Below are positions 34,507 through 44,836 of a stretch of 64,000 nucleotides of DNA, piece after piece. This DNA is from Pseudomonas protegens (GTDB lineage Bacteria > Pseudomonadota > Gammaproteobacteria > Pseudomonadales > Pseudomonadaceae). The notes under the pieces were generated by a model. The model was not told where the DNA came from. It ran no database searches and saw only the letters and a program-made list of their open reading frames with translations. The position numbers were made by a program, and so were the translations under genes. The stretch spans positions 5,240,501-5,304,500 of the forward strand of contig NZ_CP031396.1 of NCBI RefSeq assembly GCF_003363755.1, written 5' to 3'. The stretch's first letter is position 1. Every line of letters starts with the position of its first letter.

Positions 34507-34520
34507 GTCAAAAATATGAC
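34507..34520. promoter_or_regulatory. Candidate FleQ box in the lapE-adhesin divergent region
   Basis: GTCAAAAATATGAC is a GTCA-N6-TGAC palindrome matching the core of FleQ sites known upstream of c-di-GMP-controlled biofilm genes in Pseudomonas. It begins 37 bases upstream of lapE in an AT-rich stretch. Confidence 0.5.
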
Positions 34521-34529
34521 TAAAAAATT

Positions 34530-34545
34530 GAGACTTAACCGTCTC
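34530..34545. promoter_or_regulatory. Inverted repeat next to the FleQ-like box
   Basis: GAGAC-TTAACC-GTCTC is a perfect 5-bp-arm palindrome 10 bases from the FleQ-like site. Possible second operator; the bound protein is unknown. Confidence 0.3.
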
Positions 34546-34600
34546 ATCTTGTTTACAACAGAGCTAAGAACATCCAGAAGGATAGCTAAGAAAAAAAATT

Positions 34601-34629
34601 CATAAGTTTTATGCCAAAAAAAACTTATG
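34601..34629. other. AT-rich hairpin in the divergent gap
   Basis: CATAAGTTTT pairs with AAAACTTATG around ATGCCAAAA. The 578-base gap 34471-35048 holds this, the two palindromes above and no supported gene. Confidence 0.4.
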
Positions 34630-35048
34630 CATGTTTGTCAAAGCAAGACATTGTTCCAATCGCAAGCCCGGAATTTTCAGGCGTTGAGGCATTTCCTGAA
34701 GTTTCTGGGGACGTTCAAATTTCAGGTAGTTCAGGGCGGGGAAGTGGTTACAAGGAAGAAGGTACGGAACAGGATATGGCGGCATTTTTTTGGCGATTTC
34801 GCCTTTTGACCTGTTTCGCACAATGTAGTTGGTGAGCGATCCGAAGGCACGGATGAGGCTGTTTTGTCCGGCGCCCTGCGGTATCAGCCGTCCGACTGGT
34901 AGCAAGGGAGGGCGGGACATCAAGACTGGCGCGCTTCGCCATGGGGGCGGAGCGGCCAGGCACAGGGTCTGTTCAACCACGGGTTAACGCTGTCTGCGCT
35001 GCCGCTAGCAAGCGGATGCCGATTGTTCTCGGCATCGGAGGAGTGCAC

Positions 35049-38000
35049 ATGGCAACGTTAATCGGCATTGTGACCAAGGTGATCGGGCAGGTTTACGCGG
35101 TAGGCGCGGATGGCGCCCGTCGTCTCCTGGTGGAGGGGGACCGGCTGTTTGTCGGTGAGCAGTTGGTCACTGGAGCCGAAGGTGCGGTGGCAGTGCATCT
35201 GCAAAATGGCCAGGATCTGACCCTGGGCCGTGACAGCAGCCAGCAACTGACGGCGCAGTTGCTTGACCAGCAGGCCACTCAGGTCGATACCCCGCAAGTG
35301 CTGGCACCCAGCGATGCGCAACTGAGCGATGTCGAACAACTGCAACAAGCCATTGCCGCCGGTGATGACCCAACCCAAACCGCCGAAGCCACTGCGGCGG
35401 GCCCCACCGGTACCGGTGGCGCGCCGGGTGCCGAGGGCGGCGGTCACAGCTTTGTTCTGCTGGAGGAAGTCGGGGGCCGGGTCGAGCCGGTGATCGGCTT
35501 TCCGACAGCGGGCTTCAATGGCATCCCCGAATTTGTCCCTGAGCGCATCGATGGCCTGCTGCCGATCAATGGTGCAACCCCCAACAACCCGGTGAGCCTG
35601 AGTGGGCTTGCGGTGGAGGGCGGTGAACTCACGGTCAATGAAGCCAACCTGGAGCAGGGCTCGGCAAGCAATCCGGCGGCCCTGACCCAGAGTGGCACTT
35701 TCACAGTCTCGGCCCCGGATGGGCTGTTCAGTCTGAATGTCGGTGGCATCAATGTGGTCAGCGGCGGCGTGGCGGCGGCTTTTCCACAATCCATCGCCAC
35801 CGGCCTGGGCAATACCCTGACCATCACCGGCTTCAACGCGGCCACCGGGGTGGTCAGCTACAGCTACACCCTCAATGGCAATGATCTGCACTCTGCGGCG
35901 GATGGCACCAACAGCCTGAGCGAGCAGTTCAGCGTGGTTGCCATCGACAGCAATGGCGACTCGGCCAGCAACACCCTTGACGTCAATATCACCGACGATG
36001 TGCCGACGGCAGTCAATGACAACAACGCAGGCACCGCCTCGGAAAGCCAACTGACCCTGAGCGGCAATGTGCTGACCAATGATGTGCAGGGCGCTGATCG
36101 GGTGGCGGCCGGACCTGTTACTGCCGGCACCTTCAATGGCACCTTCGGCACCCTGGTGCTGGCGGCGGACGGTAGTTACACCTATAGCGTGAACACCAGC
36201 GATCCGGCCTTCCTGGCGCTCAAGGGCGGCGGCAGCGGCACTGAAACCTTCGCCTATACCCTGACTGATGCCGATGGCGACGCCAGCACCGCCAACCTGG
36301 TGCTGCAGGTGAACAACAATGACGACCCGGTGCTGCTGCGGGGCTTGGAGGTCGAGGGAGGCGAGCTCACTGTCTATGAGAAGAACCTGACCACCGGCAG
36401 CGGCCCGGATACCCCGGCCCTGACCCAGAGCGGCACCTTCACGGTGACCGCCCTGGACGGCCTGCAAACCTTGACTGTCGGCGGTATCACCGTGGTCAGC
36501 GGCGGCGTACCGGCGGGCTTTCCGCAAAGCGTCACCACTGGCCTGGGCAATACCCTGACCATCACCGGTTTCAACCTGGCCAGCGGAGAGGTCAGCTACA
36601 GCTACACCCTCAATGGCAACGATGCCCATCCGAACGCCAATGGTGCCAATAGCCTTGGCGAGCAGTTCGATGTAGTGGCCACTGACGTGGATGGCAGCAG
36701 TGCCAGCGCCTCACTGGATGTGAACGTGGTGGACGACCTGCCCACGGCGGTCAACGACAGCAATCCCGGGACCGCTTCGGAAAGCCTGTTGAGCCTGACT
36801 GGCAATGTGCTGGGCAACGACGTGCAGGGCGCCGACCGGGTCGCTTCCGGGCCGATCACGGCCGGCACCTTCACTGGAACCTATGGCACCCTGGTGCTGG
36901 CAGCGGATGGTTCGTACACCTATACCTTGCATCCCACCGACCCTGCGTTCCTCGCGCTGGGCGGGGGCGGCAATGCTACCGACACCTTCACCTACACCCT
37001 GACCGACGCCGATGGCGACCCCAGTACGGCCAATTTGGTGCTGCAGGTGCACAACAATGACGATTCGGTGACCTTGAACGGCCTGGAGGTCAATGGTGGC
37101 GAACTCACCGTTTACGAGAAGAACCTGACCACTGGCAGCGGCCCGGATACCCCTGCGTTGACTCAGAGCGGCACGTTTACTGTAACGGCCCTTGATGGTC
37201 TGCAGAGCCTGAACGTGGGCGGCATCAGCGTGATCAGCGGCGGAGTGGTGGCGGGTTTTCCGCAATCCATCGCCACCGGCCTGGGCAACACCTTGACCGT
37301 TACCGGTTATGACGCAGGCACCGGGGTAGTCAGCTACAGCTATACCCTCAATGGCAACGATGCCCATCCGACGGCCAATGGCGTCAATAGCCTCAGCGAG
37401 CATTTCAGTGTGCTGGCCACTGATGTGGACGGCAGCACCGCCAGCGGCTCTCTGGACGTCAACGTGGTGGACGACCTGCCTAGTGCGGTCAACGACAGTA
37501 ATCCGGGCACCGCCTCGGAAAGCCAATTGACCCTGACCGGCAATGTGTTGACCAACGATGTACAAGGCGCGGATCGGGTGGTTTCCGGACCCGTCACTGC
37601 CGGTACGTTCACCGGCACCTACGGCACCCTGGTGCTCAATGCCAACGGTTCCTACACCTACACGCTGAACACTGCGGATGCCGACTTCAAAGCCCTGCGC
37701 GGCAATGGCAACGGCACAGAAACCTTCGCCTATACCGTCACTGACTCCGATGGCGACCCCAGCACGGCGAACCTGGTGCTGCAGATCCATAACAACGACG
37801 ACCCGGTGACCTTGAACGGTCTTAACGTCAACGGTGGCGAGTTGACGGTCTATGAGAAAAACCTCAGCGACGGCAGCAGCCCGGATACACCGTCCCTGAC
37901 CCAGAGCGGCACGTTTACCGTGACCGCGCTGGACGGTCTGCAAACCCTGACCGTGGGCGGCATCAATGTGGTCAGTGGCGGCGTCGCGGCGGGTTTCCCG

Positions 38001-41000
38001 CAAAGCATCACCACCGCCTTGGGCAACACCCTGACGATCACTGGCTATAACGCCGGCACCGGAGTCATCAGCTACAGCTACACCCTGCTGGACAATGAGG
38101 CCCACCCGAGCGCCAACGGTGCCAACGGCCTCAGCGAACAGTTCAATGTGGTGGCTACGGATGTGGATGGCAGCAATGCCACCGGAACTCTGGACGTGAA
38201 TGTGGTGGATGACCTGCCGACTGCGGTCAACGACAGCAATCCGACTACTGCCTCTGAGAGCCAGCTGACCCTGACGGGCAACGTGCTAACCAACGACACT
38301 CAAGGGGCAGACCGAGTGCCCAGCGGGCCGGTGACTGCCGGAACCTTTACGGGCACCTACGGCACCCTGGTACTCAATGCCAACGGTTCTTACACCTACA
38401 CGCTGAATACTGCGGATGCTGACTTCAAAGCCCTGCGCGGCAATGGCAACGGCACAGAAACCTTCGCCTATACCGTCACTGACTCCGATGGCGACCCGAG
38501 CACAGCGAACCTGGTGCTGCAGATCCATAACAACGACGACCCGGTGACCTTGAACGGCCTTAACGTCAACGGTGGCGAGTTGACGGTCTATGAGAAAAAC
38601 CTCAGCGATGGCAGCAGCCCGAATACCCCTGCGTTGACTCAGAGCGGCACGTTTACCGTGACTGCGCTGGACGGCCTGCAAACCCTGACCGTGGGCGGCA
38701 TCAATGTGGTCAGCGGCGGCGTTGCGGCGGGTTTCCCGCAAAGCATCACCACCGCCTTGGGCAACACCCTGACCATCACCGGCTACAACGCCGGCACCGG
38801 AGTCATCAGCTACAGCTACACCTTGCTGGACAATGAGGCCCACCCGAGCGCCAACGGTGCCAACGGCCTCAGCGAACAGTTCAATGTGGTGGCTACGGAT
38901 GTGGATGGCAGCAATGCCACCGGAACTCTGGATGTGAACGTTGTGGATGACCTGCCTAGTGCGGTCAACGACACTAATCCGACTACTGCCTCGGAAAGCC
39001 AGCTGACCCTGACGGGCAACGTGCTAACCAACGACACTCAAGGGGCAGACCGAGTGCCCAGCGGGCCGGTGACTGCCGGAACCTTTACGGGCACCTACGG
39101 CACCCTGGTGCTCAATGCCAACGGTTCCTACACCTACACGCTGAACACTGCGGATGCCGACTTCAAAGCCCTGCGCGGCAATGGCAACGGCACAGAAACC
39201 TTCGCCTATACCGTCACCGACTCCGATGGCGACCCCAGCACAGCGAACCTGGTGCTGCAGATCCATAACAACGACGATCCGGTGACCTTGAACGGCCTTA
39301 ACGTCAACGGTGGCGAGTTGACGGTCTATGAGAAAAACCTCAGCGATGGCAGCAGCCCGGATACACCGTCCCTGACCCAGAGCGGCACGTTTACCGTGAC
39401 GGCCCTGGACGGCCTGCAAACCCTGACTGTGGGCGGCATCAATGTGGTCAGCGGCGGTGTGGCTGCGGGCTTCCCGCAAAGCGTCACCACTGCTTTGGGC
39501 AACACCCTGACCATCACTGGCTACAACGCCGGCACCGGAGTCATCAGCTACAGCTACACCTTGCTGGACAATGAGGCCCACCCGAGCGCCAACGGTGCCA
39601 ACGGCCTCAGCGAACAGTTCAATGTGGTGGCTACGGATGTGGATGGCAGCAGTGCCAGCGGCTCTCTGGACGTCAACGTGGTGGACGACCTGCCGACTGC
39701 GGTCAACGACAGCAATCCGACTACTGCCTCGGAAAGCCAGCTGACCCTGACGGGCAATGTGTTGACCAATGATGTACAAGGCGCGGATCGGGTGGTTTCC
39801 GGACCCGTCACTGCCGGTACGTTCACCGGCACCTACGGCACCCTGGTGCTCAATGCCAACGGTTCCTACACCTACACGCTGAACACTGCGGATGCCGACT
39901 TCAAAGCCCTGCGCGGCAATGGCAACGGCACAGAAACCTTCGCCTATACCGTCACTGACTCCGATGGCGACCCCAGCACGGCGAACCTGGTGCTGCAGAT
40001 TCATAACAACGACGACCCGGTGACCTTGAACGGCCTTAACGTCAACGGTGGCGAGTTGACGGTCTATGAGAAAAACCTCAGCGATGGCAGCAGCCCGGAT
40101 ACCCCTGCGTTGACCCAGAGCGGCACGTTTACCGTGACCGCGCTGGACGGTCTGCAAACCCTGACCGTGGGCGGTATCAATGTGGTCAGCGGCGGTGTGG
40201 CTGCGGGCTTCCCGCAAAGCGTCACCACCGCCTTGGGCAACACCCTGACCATCACCGGCTACAACGCCGGCACCGGAGTCATCAGCTACAGCTACACCCT
40301 GCTGGACAATGAGGCCCACCCGAGCGCCAACGGTGCCAACGGCCTCAGCGAACAGTTCAATGTGGTGGCTACGGATGTGGATGGCAGCAGTGCCACCGGA
40401 ACTCTGGACGTGAATGTGGTGGATGACCTGCCGACTGCGGTCAACGACACTAATCCGACTACTGCCTCTGAGAGCCAGCTGACTCTGACGGGCAACGTGC
40501 TAACCAACGACACTCAAGGGGCAGACCGAGTGCCCAGCGGGCCAGTGACAGCCGGAACCTTTACGGGTACCTACGGCACCCTGGTGCTCAATGCCAACGG
40601 TTCCTACACCTACACGCTGAATACTGTGGATGCCGACTTCAAAGCCCTGCGCGGCAATGGCAACGGCACAGAAACCTTCGCCTATACCGTCACTGACTCC
40701 GATGGCGACCCGAGCACAGCGAACCTGGTGCTGCAGATTCATAACAACGACGACCCGGTGACCTTGAACGGTCTTAACGTCAACGGTGGCGAGTTGACGG
40801 TCTATGAGAAAAACCTCAGCGACGGCAGCAGCCCGGATACCCCTGCGTTGACCCAGAGCGGCACGTTTACCGTGACCGCGCTGGACGGCCTGCAAACCCT
40901 GACCGTGGGCGGCATCAATGTGGTCAGCGGCGGCGTTGCGGCGGGCTTCCCGCAAAGCGTCACCACCGCCTTGGGCAACACCCTGACCGTCACCGGCTAC

Positions 41001-44000
41001 AACGCCGGCACCGGAGTCATCAGCTACAGCTACACCCTGCTGGACAACGAAGCCCATCCAACGGCGCTGGGCGCCAATAGCATTGCTGAACAATTCAATG
41101 TGGTGGCCACCGATGGCGACGGCAGTACCGCGTCCGGGGTGATAGACGTCAACATCGTCGATGACCTGCCCGGCGCCGTGGCGGATACGGCCAGCGGCAC
41201 GGAAGGCGCCACCATCAATGTCAGTGTGCTGGGCAATGATGTGCTGGGCGCCGATGGTGCAGCCGTTGGTGGCGCGGTGGTCGGCGTGCGCGCCGGCAGT
41301 AATACCGCCACCTCGGCCATCGGCGGGCTGGGCAGCAACATCGCCGGCACCTACGGCACCCTGACCCTGGATGCCGCCGGCAACGCGGTGTACCACAGTA
41401 ATCCGAACTCGGTGAGCCCGCCCGGGGCCAGTGATGTCTTCACCTACACCATCCGCGACAGAGATGGTGATGAGAGCACCACCACCCTGACCATCAATGT
41501 CACTGACAGCGGCCTCAAGGCAGTGACCGATCAGGACGTCACTGTCTATGAAAAGGCCCTGGACCTGAATAAGGATGGTCAGGACCTGGCTGCTGGCACC
41601 GTGGCTGGTAGCGATCCGGGCTCCACCGCGGAAACCGCCAGCGGTACCTTGGTGGGCTCGGTCACCGGCGGCTCTGGAGGTATCACCTTCAGTCTGGTGG
41701 GCAGTGCCACGGGCAGCTACGGGCAGATTCTGCTCAACCCCAATGGCACCTACACCTACACCCTGACCTCAGCGCCGAAAACCACCCCCAACGCCAACGA
41801 TGGCGCCAATACCTTGAGTGAGAGCTTCACCTACAAGGCCACCGATGCCCTGGGCAACAGCACCACCGGCAGCATCCTGGTGAGCATTGTCGATGATGTG
41901 CCCAAGGCAGTGGCCAGCGAGCGTTCGGTCACGGCGGTGGAGGTGGACTCCAACCTGCTGCTGGTGATCGATGTGTCGGGGAGCATGGCTGATCCTTCAG
42001 GTGTTTCCGGGCTGACGCGGCTGGGCCTGGCCAAGCAGGCCATCAGCGCCTTGCTCGACAAGTACGACGACATGGGGGATGTCAAAGTCCAGCTCGTCAC
42101 TTTCAGCAGCTCCGCTACCGCCCAGACTCCGGTGTGGGTAGACGTGGCCACGGCCAAGGCAATTGTCGCCACGCTGGTGGCAGGAGGCGGGACCAACTAC
42201 GACGCGGCGGTGGCGGCGGCGAAGCTGGCCTTTGTCACCAGTGGCCAGCTCAGTGGCGCGCAGAATGTCGGCTACTTCTTCTCCGACGGCGCACCGACCT
42301 CGGGTCAGGAAATCGGCACCGCGGACGAGACAGCCTGGAAAGCCTTCCTCGATGCCAATGGCATCAAGAACTATGCGATCGGCCTGGGCAGCGGGGTCAG
42401 CAATGGCAACCTCGATCCGCTGGCCTATGACGGCAGTACTCACGTCAACACCAATGCGGTGGTGGTCACCGACCTGAACCAGCTCAATTCGGTGCTGGCC
42501 GGTACGGTGCAAGGCTCTCCGGTCACCGGCAGTTTGCTGGGGGATGGCGGCAGCTTTGGTGCCGACGGCGGGTTCATCAAGTCGATCGTGGTGGATGGCG
42601 GAACCTACACCTACGACCCCAAAGGCAACAGCAACCAGGGCTCGCTGACCTTCAGCGGCACCACCAACAACGGTACCTTCAATACCGTCAACAACAGTAT
42701 CAGCATTGCCACCAGCAATGGCGGCACCCTGGTGGTGAACCTCGATACCGGGGACTTCAGCTACAGCTCGCAAAAGGTCACAAACTCCGTAATCACCGAG
42801 ACCTTCGGCTATACGGTGAGCGACAACGACGGTGACCTGGCGAGCTCGACTCTGGTGGTCAAGGTCAATCCCAATGCGCCACCGGTCGCCGGGGATGACC
42901 ACATCATCACCAACGTGCTGTCCAGCAGTGTGGCGATTCCCGAGGATGTACTGCTGGCCAACGACAGTGACGTCAATGGTGATCCTCTGAATGCGGCGCC
43001 CACCACTTTCAACACCGGCTGGGCGGCCAAGGGCGCGGCGTTCACGGCGGCGAGTCAGCAGACCATCGGTTTTGCCGGGAATGGCAACAATGGCGCCAAC
43101 CAGGCCATCACCATCGATCGCGCCTCGTTCAATGCCAACGCCGCGACCATGACCGCGGTGGTGCTGGTCAGCGGTTACCTGGGAGCTGTCACCAACGCCA
43201 ATGCCAACGATGAGGACGTGATCACCGTCAATCTCAAACAGGGGGAAACCCTGAATCTGAATCACAATCTGGCCGCCGGCCGCGTCTCCATGGAATATGC
43301 CTTTAACGGTGGAGCCTACACGGCGATCGCTGATGGCGGCACCTTCACGGCGGCGGCGGATGGGCCTTACCAGATCCATATCGTCAACATCACCAACACC
43401 AGCGGCGGCAACACCACGGCAGCGGAAAACTATCAGCTGACCATGACCGTGAATTACTCCGGAGCGCAGAACGTCACCCCGGATTACCACGGCACCTACA
43501 CCGCCAGTGATGGTCACGGTGGCAGCGATGTGGCGGCGGTGAGCATCTCCTACCAGGATGGCAATACCCTGACCGGCACTTCCGGTGACGATGTGCTGGT
43601 GGCGGGCAGTGGTAACAACATCCTCAATGGCGGCGATGGCAACGATGTGCTCACCGCAGGCTCGGGCAACAACACCCTGAATGGTGGCAGCGGCAATGAC
43701 CTGCTGTTCAGCGGGCCGGGCAATGATCTGCTGGATGGCGGTGCGGGTGTCGATACCGCCAGTTACGCCCATGCCACGGCGGCAGTGACGGTCAACCTCG
43801 GCCTGGTGGGGGCGCAGAATACCCTGGGCGCGGGCACCGACACCCTGACTGGCATCGAGAACCTGGTGGGTTCCAACTACAACGACACCTTGACCGGCGA
43901 TGGCAACGCCAACGTCATTACCGGCGGGCTGGGGAACGATGTGCTCAATGGCGGTGGTGGCGATGACCTGCTGATCGGCGGGATGGGCAACAACACCCTG

Positions 44001-44378
44001 ACCGGAGGCGGCGGCAGCGATACCTTCCAGTGGCTGCAGGGTAACAATGGGCACGATGTGGTGACCGACTTTACGCCGGGCACCGACAAGCTGGACCTGT
44101 CGCAGTTGTTACAGGGAGAGAATGCGACTTCTGCTTCCCTGGATGACTACCTGCACTTCAAGGTCACTGGCAGTGGCGCGACCTTGGTCACCAGCATTGA
44201 TGTCAGCGCGGTGGCAGGGGCGACGCCGACCCAGACCATTGACCTGGCAGGGGTCGACCTGGCCAGCCATTACGGAGTCACGCCAGGGGCGGGTGGGGTG
44301 ATTGCCGGAGGGGCGGACACGGCCACCATCATCAACGGCATGCTCAACGATCACTCGTTGAAGGTGGATACCGTCTGA
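35049..44378 (+). CDS. Giant RTX adhesin of the LapA/MapA type
   Basis: The ATG at 35049 follows GGAGGAG and opens the Lap retention module ('MATLIGIVTKVIGQVYAVGA'); total 3,109 residues. Residues 115-118 are TAAG, the LapG-type cleavage motif. Eight 246-residue repeats fill about 181-2148. A VWA domain (about 2298-2490) has the metal-binding 'DVSGSMADPS'. The C-terminal 270 residues carry RTX nonapeptides ('GGDGNDVL', 'GGLGNDVL', 'GGGGDDLL') that bind Ca2+, and a type I secretion signal. It is exported by the divergent lapEBC-like operon and tethered until LapG cuts it. lapD and lapG are not in the window. The name lapA versus mapA cannot be settled here. Confidence 0.93.
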   Translation: MATLIGIVTKVIGQVYAVGADGARRLLVEGDRLFVGEQLVTGAEGAVAVHLQNGQDLTLGRDSSQQLTAQLLDQQATQVDTPQVLAPSDAQLSDVEQLQQAIAAGDDPTQTAEATAAGPTGTGGAPGAEGGGHSFVLLEEVGGRVEPVIGFPTAGFNGIPEFVPERIDGLLPINGATPNNPVSLSGLAVEGGELTVNEANLEQGSASNPAALTQSGTFTVSAPDGLFSLNVGGINVVSGGVAAAFPQSIATGLGNTLTITGFNAATGVVSYSYTLNGNDLHSAADGTNSLSEQFSVVAIDSNGDSASNTLDVNITDDVPTAVNDNNAGTASESQLTLSGNVLTNDVQGADRVAAGPVTAGTFNGTFGTLVLAADGSYTYSVNTSDPAFLALKGGGSGTETFAYTLTDADGDASTANLVLQVNNNDDPVLLRGLEVEGGELTVYEKNLTTGSGPDTPALTQSGTFTVTALDGLQTLTVGGITVVSGGVPAGFPQSVTTGLGNTLTITGFNLASGEVSYSYTLNGNDAHPNANGANSLGEQFDVVATDVDGSSASASLDVNVVDDLPTAVNDSNPGTASESLLSLTGNVLGNDVQGADRVASGPITAGTFTGTYGTLVLAADGSYTYTLHPTDPAFLALGGGGNATDTFTYTLTDADGDPSTANLVLQVHNNDDSVTLNGLEVNGGELTVYEKNLTTGSGPDTPALTQSGTFTVTALDGLQSLNVGGISVISGGVVAGFPQSIATGLGNTLTVTGYDAGTGVVSYSYTLNGNDAHPTANGVNSLSEHFSVLATDVDGSTASGSLDVNVVDDLPSAVNDSNPGTASESQLTLTGNVLTNDVQGADRVVSGPVTAGTFTGTYGTLVLNANGSYTYTLNTADADFKALRGNGNGTETFAYTVTDSDGDPSTANLVLQIHNNDDPVTLNGLNVNGGELTVYEKNLSDGSSPDTPSLTQSGTFTVTALDGLQTLTVGGINVVSGGVAAGFPQSITTALGNTLTITGYNAGTGVISYSYTLLDNEAHPSANGANGLSEQFNVVATDVDGSNATGTLDVNVVDDLPTAVNDSNPTTASESQLTLTGNVLTNDTQGADRVPSGPVTAGTFTGTYGTLVLNANGSYTYTLNTADADFKALRGNGNGTETFAYTVTDSDGDPSTANLVLQIHNNDDPVTLNGLNVNGGELTVYEKNLSDGSSPNTPALTQSGTFTVTALDGLQTLTVGGINVVSGGVAAGFPQSITTALGNTLTITGYNAGTGVISYSYTLLDNEAHPSANGANGLSEQFNVVATDVDGSNATGTLDVNVVDDLPSAVNDTNPTTASESQLTLTGNVLTNDTQGADRVPSGPVTAGTFTGTYGTLVLNANGSYTYTLNTADADFKALRGNGNGTETFAYTVTDSDGDPSTANLVLQIHNNDDPVTLNGLNVNGGELTVYEKNLSDGSSPDTPSLTQSGTFTVTALDGLQTLTVGGINVVSGGVAAGFPQSVTTALGNTLTITGYNAGTGVISYSYTLLDNEAHPSANGANGLSEQFNVVATDVDGSSASGSLDVNVVDDLPTAVNDSNPTTASESQLTLTGNVLTNDVQGADRVVSGPVTAGTFTGTYGTLVLNANGSYTYTLNTADADFKALRGNGNGTETFAYTVTDSDGDPSTANLVLQIHNNDDPVTLNGLNVNGGELTVYEKNLSDGSSPDTPALTQSGTFTVTALDGLQTLTVGGINVVSGGVAAGFPQSVTTALGNTLTITGYNAGTGVISYSYTLLDNEAHPSANGANGLSEQFNVVATDVDGSSATGTLDVNVVDDLPTAVNDTNPTTASESQLTLTGNVLTNDTQGADRVPSGPVTAGTFTGTYGTLVLNANGSYTYTLNTVDADFKALRGNGNGTETFAYTVTDSDGDPSTANLVLQIHNNDDPVTLNGLNVNGGELTVYEKNLSDGSSPDTPALTQSGTFTVTALDGLQTLTVGGINVVSGGVAAGFPQSVTTALGNTLTVTGYNAGTGVISYSYTLLDNEAHPTALGANSIAEQFNVVATDGDGSTASGVIDVNIVDDLPGAVADTASGTEGATINVSVLGNDVLGADGAAVGGAVVGVRAGSNTATSAIGGLGSNIAGTYGTLTLDAAGNAVYHSNPNSVSPPGASDVFTYTIRDRDGDESTTTLTINVTDSGLKAVTDQDVTVYEKALDLNKDGQDLAAGTVAGSDPGSTAETASGTLVGSVTGGSGGITFSLVGSATGSYGQILLNPNGTYTYTLTSAPKTTPNANDGANTLSESFTYKATDALGNSTTGSILVSIVDDVPKAVASERSVTAVEVDSNLLLVIDVSGSMADPSGVSGLTRLGLAKQAISALLDKYDDMGDVKVQLVTFSSSATAQTPVWVDVATAKAIVATLVAGGGTNYDAAVAAAKLAFVTSGQLSGAQNVGYFFSDGAPTSGQEIGTADETAWKAFLDANGIKNYAIGLGSGVSNGNLDPLAYDGSTHVNTNAVVVTDLNQLNSVLAGTVQGSPVTGSLLGDGGSFGADGGFIKSIVVDGGTYTYDPKGNSNQGSLTFSGTTNNGTFNTVNNSISIATSNGGTLVVNLDTGDFSYSSQKVTNSVITETFGYTVSDNDGDLASSTLVVKVNPNAPPVAGDDHIITNVLSSSVAIPEDVLLANDSDVNGDPLNAAPTTFNTGWAAKGAAFTAASQQTIGFAGNGNNGANQAITIDRASFNANAATMTAVVLVSGYLGAVTNANANDEDVITVNLKQGETLNLNHNLAAGRVSMEYAFNGGAYTAIADGGTFTAAADGPYQIHIVNITNTSGGNTTAAENYQLTMTVNYSGAQNVTPDYHGTYTASDGHGGSDVAAVSISYQDGNTLTGTSGDDVLVAGSGNNILNGGDGNDVLTAGSGNNTLNGGSGNDLLFSGPGNDLLDGGAGVDTASYAHATAAVTVNLGLVGAQNTLGAGTDTLTGIENLVGSNYNDTLTGDGNANVITGGLGNDVLNGGGGDDLLIGGMGNNTLTGGGGSDTFQWLQGNNGHDVVTDFTPGTDKLDLSQLLQGENATSASLDDYLHFKVTGSGATLVTSIDVSAVAGATPTQTIDLAGVDLASHYGVTPGAGGVIAGGADTATIINGMLNDHSLKVDTV
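35589..41492 (+). repeat. Eight tandem 738-bp repeats inside the adhesin gene
   Basis: Unit starts at CCGGTG-like codons fall at 35589, 36327, 37065 (TCGGTG), 37803, 38541, 39279, 40017 and 40755, always 738 bp apart. Units starting at 37803, 38541, 39279 and 40017 are nearly identical in DNA; the first and last are more diverged. Each encodes a bacterial Ig/cadherin-like pair ending 'STANLVLQ'. Confidence 0.95.
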
Positions 44379-44398
44379 TGGTCGTCATGGTCCTTGAG

Positions 44399-44418
44399 GC
44401 CGCTGCCCAGGCAGCGGC
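44399..44418. terminator. Hairpin after the adhesin gene
   Basis: GCCGCTGCC and GGCAGCGGC pair perfectly around CA, 21 bases after the stop. No T tract follows. Confidence 0.6.
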
Positions 44419-44430
44419 TGCTGGGGTTGC

Positions 44431-44826
44431 TCAAGGGCGCCGCAAGGTTTTCTGGCGCAGGATGTAAATGCTGACCAGCACCGCGCTGGTAAGCATGAAG
44501 CCTCGCGCCCAGGGCAGTGGCACCAGGTAGCACGAGAGCCCAATGCTTAGCCACATCAGGCCGATCGCATACACCTTGCCCTTGAGCGGAATGCCATTGC
44601 CATCCAGGTAGTCGCGTATCCACGGACCCAGGCGCGGGTGTTGCACCAGCCATTGGTTGAAGCGTGGAGAGCTGCGGGCGAAACAGGCGGCCGCCAGCAG
44701 TAGGAAAGGGGTGGTGGGCAATACCGGAAGGAAGATGCCGAGTACCCCCAGCGCTACGCTCAGCCAGCCGATGGCCAGCAGAACGTAACGCAACACCAGG
44801 GGGCGTTGGCCTATGGGCTTGGCCAT
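44431..44826 (-). CDS. DUF454 (YbaN-like) inner-membrane protein
   Basis: This 131-residue protein has about three to four hydrophobic helices and the DUF454 signature 'GWLSVALGVLGIFLPVLPTT' followed by 'PFLLLAAACFARSSPRFNQW'. Function is unknown for the family. It is 10 bases downstream of the UPF0149 gene on the same strand, so the two may be co-transcribed. Confidence 0.85.
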   Translation of the reverse strand: MAKPIGQRPLVLRYVLLAIGWLSVALGVLGIFLPVLPTTPFLLLAAACFARSSPRFNQWLVQHPRLGPWIRDYLDGNGIPLKGKVYAIGLMWLSIGLSCYLVPLPWARGFMLTSAVLVSIYILRQKTLRRP

Positions 44827-44836
44827 AGGCGCCGAC

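Noticed and set aside
34611..34835. 74-codon plus-strand ORF before the adhesin
   Set aside because: No ribosome site, starts inside a hairpin, and no plausible protein pattern.
39024..40319. Repeated minus-strand ORFs in the adhesin repeats (36711-41396)
   Set aside because: They recur with the 738-bp period because the coding repeats recur; antisense content follows from codon use.
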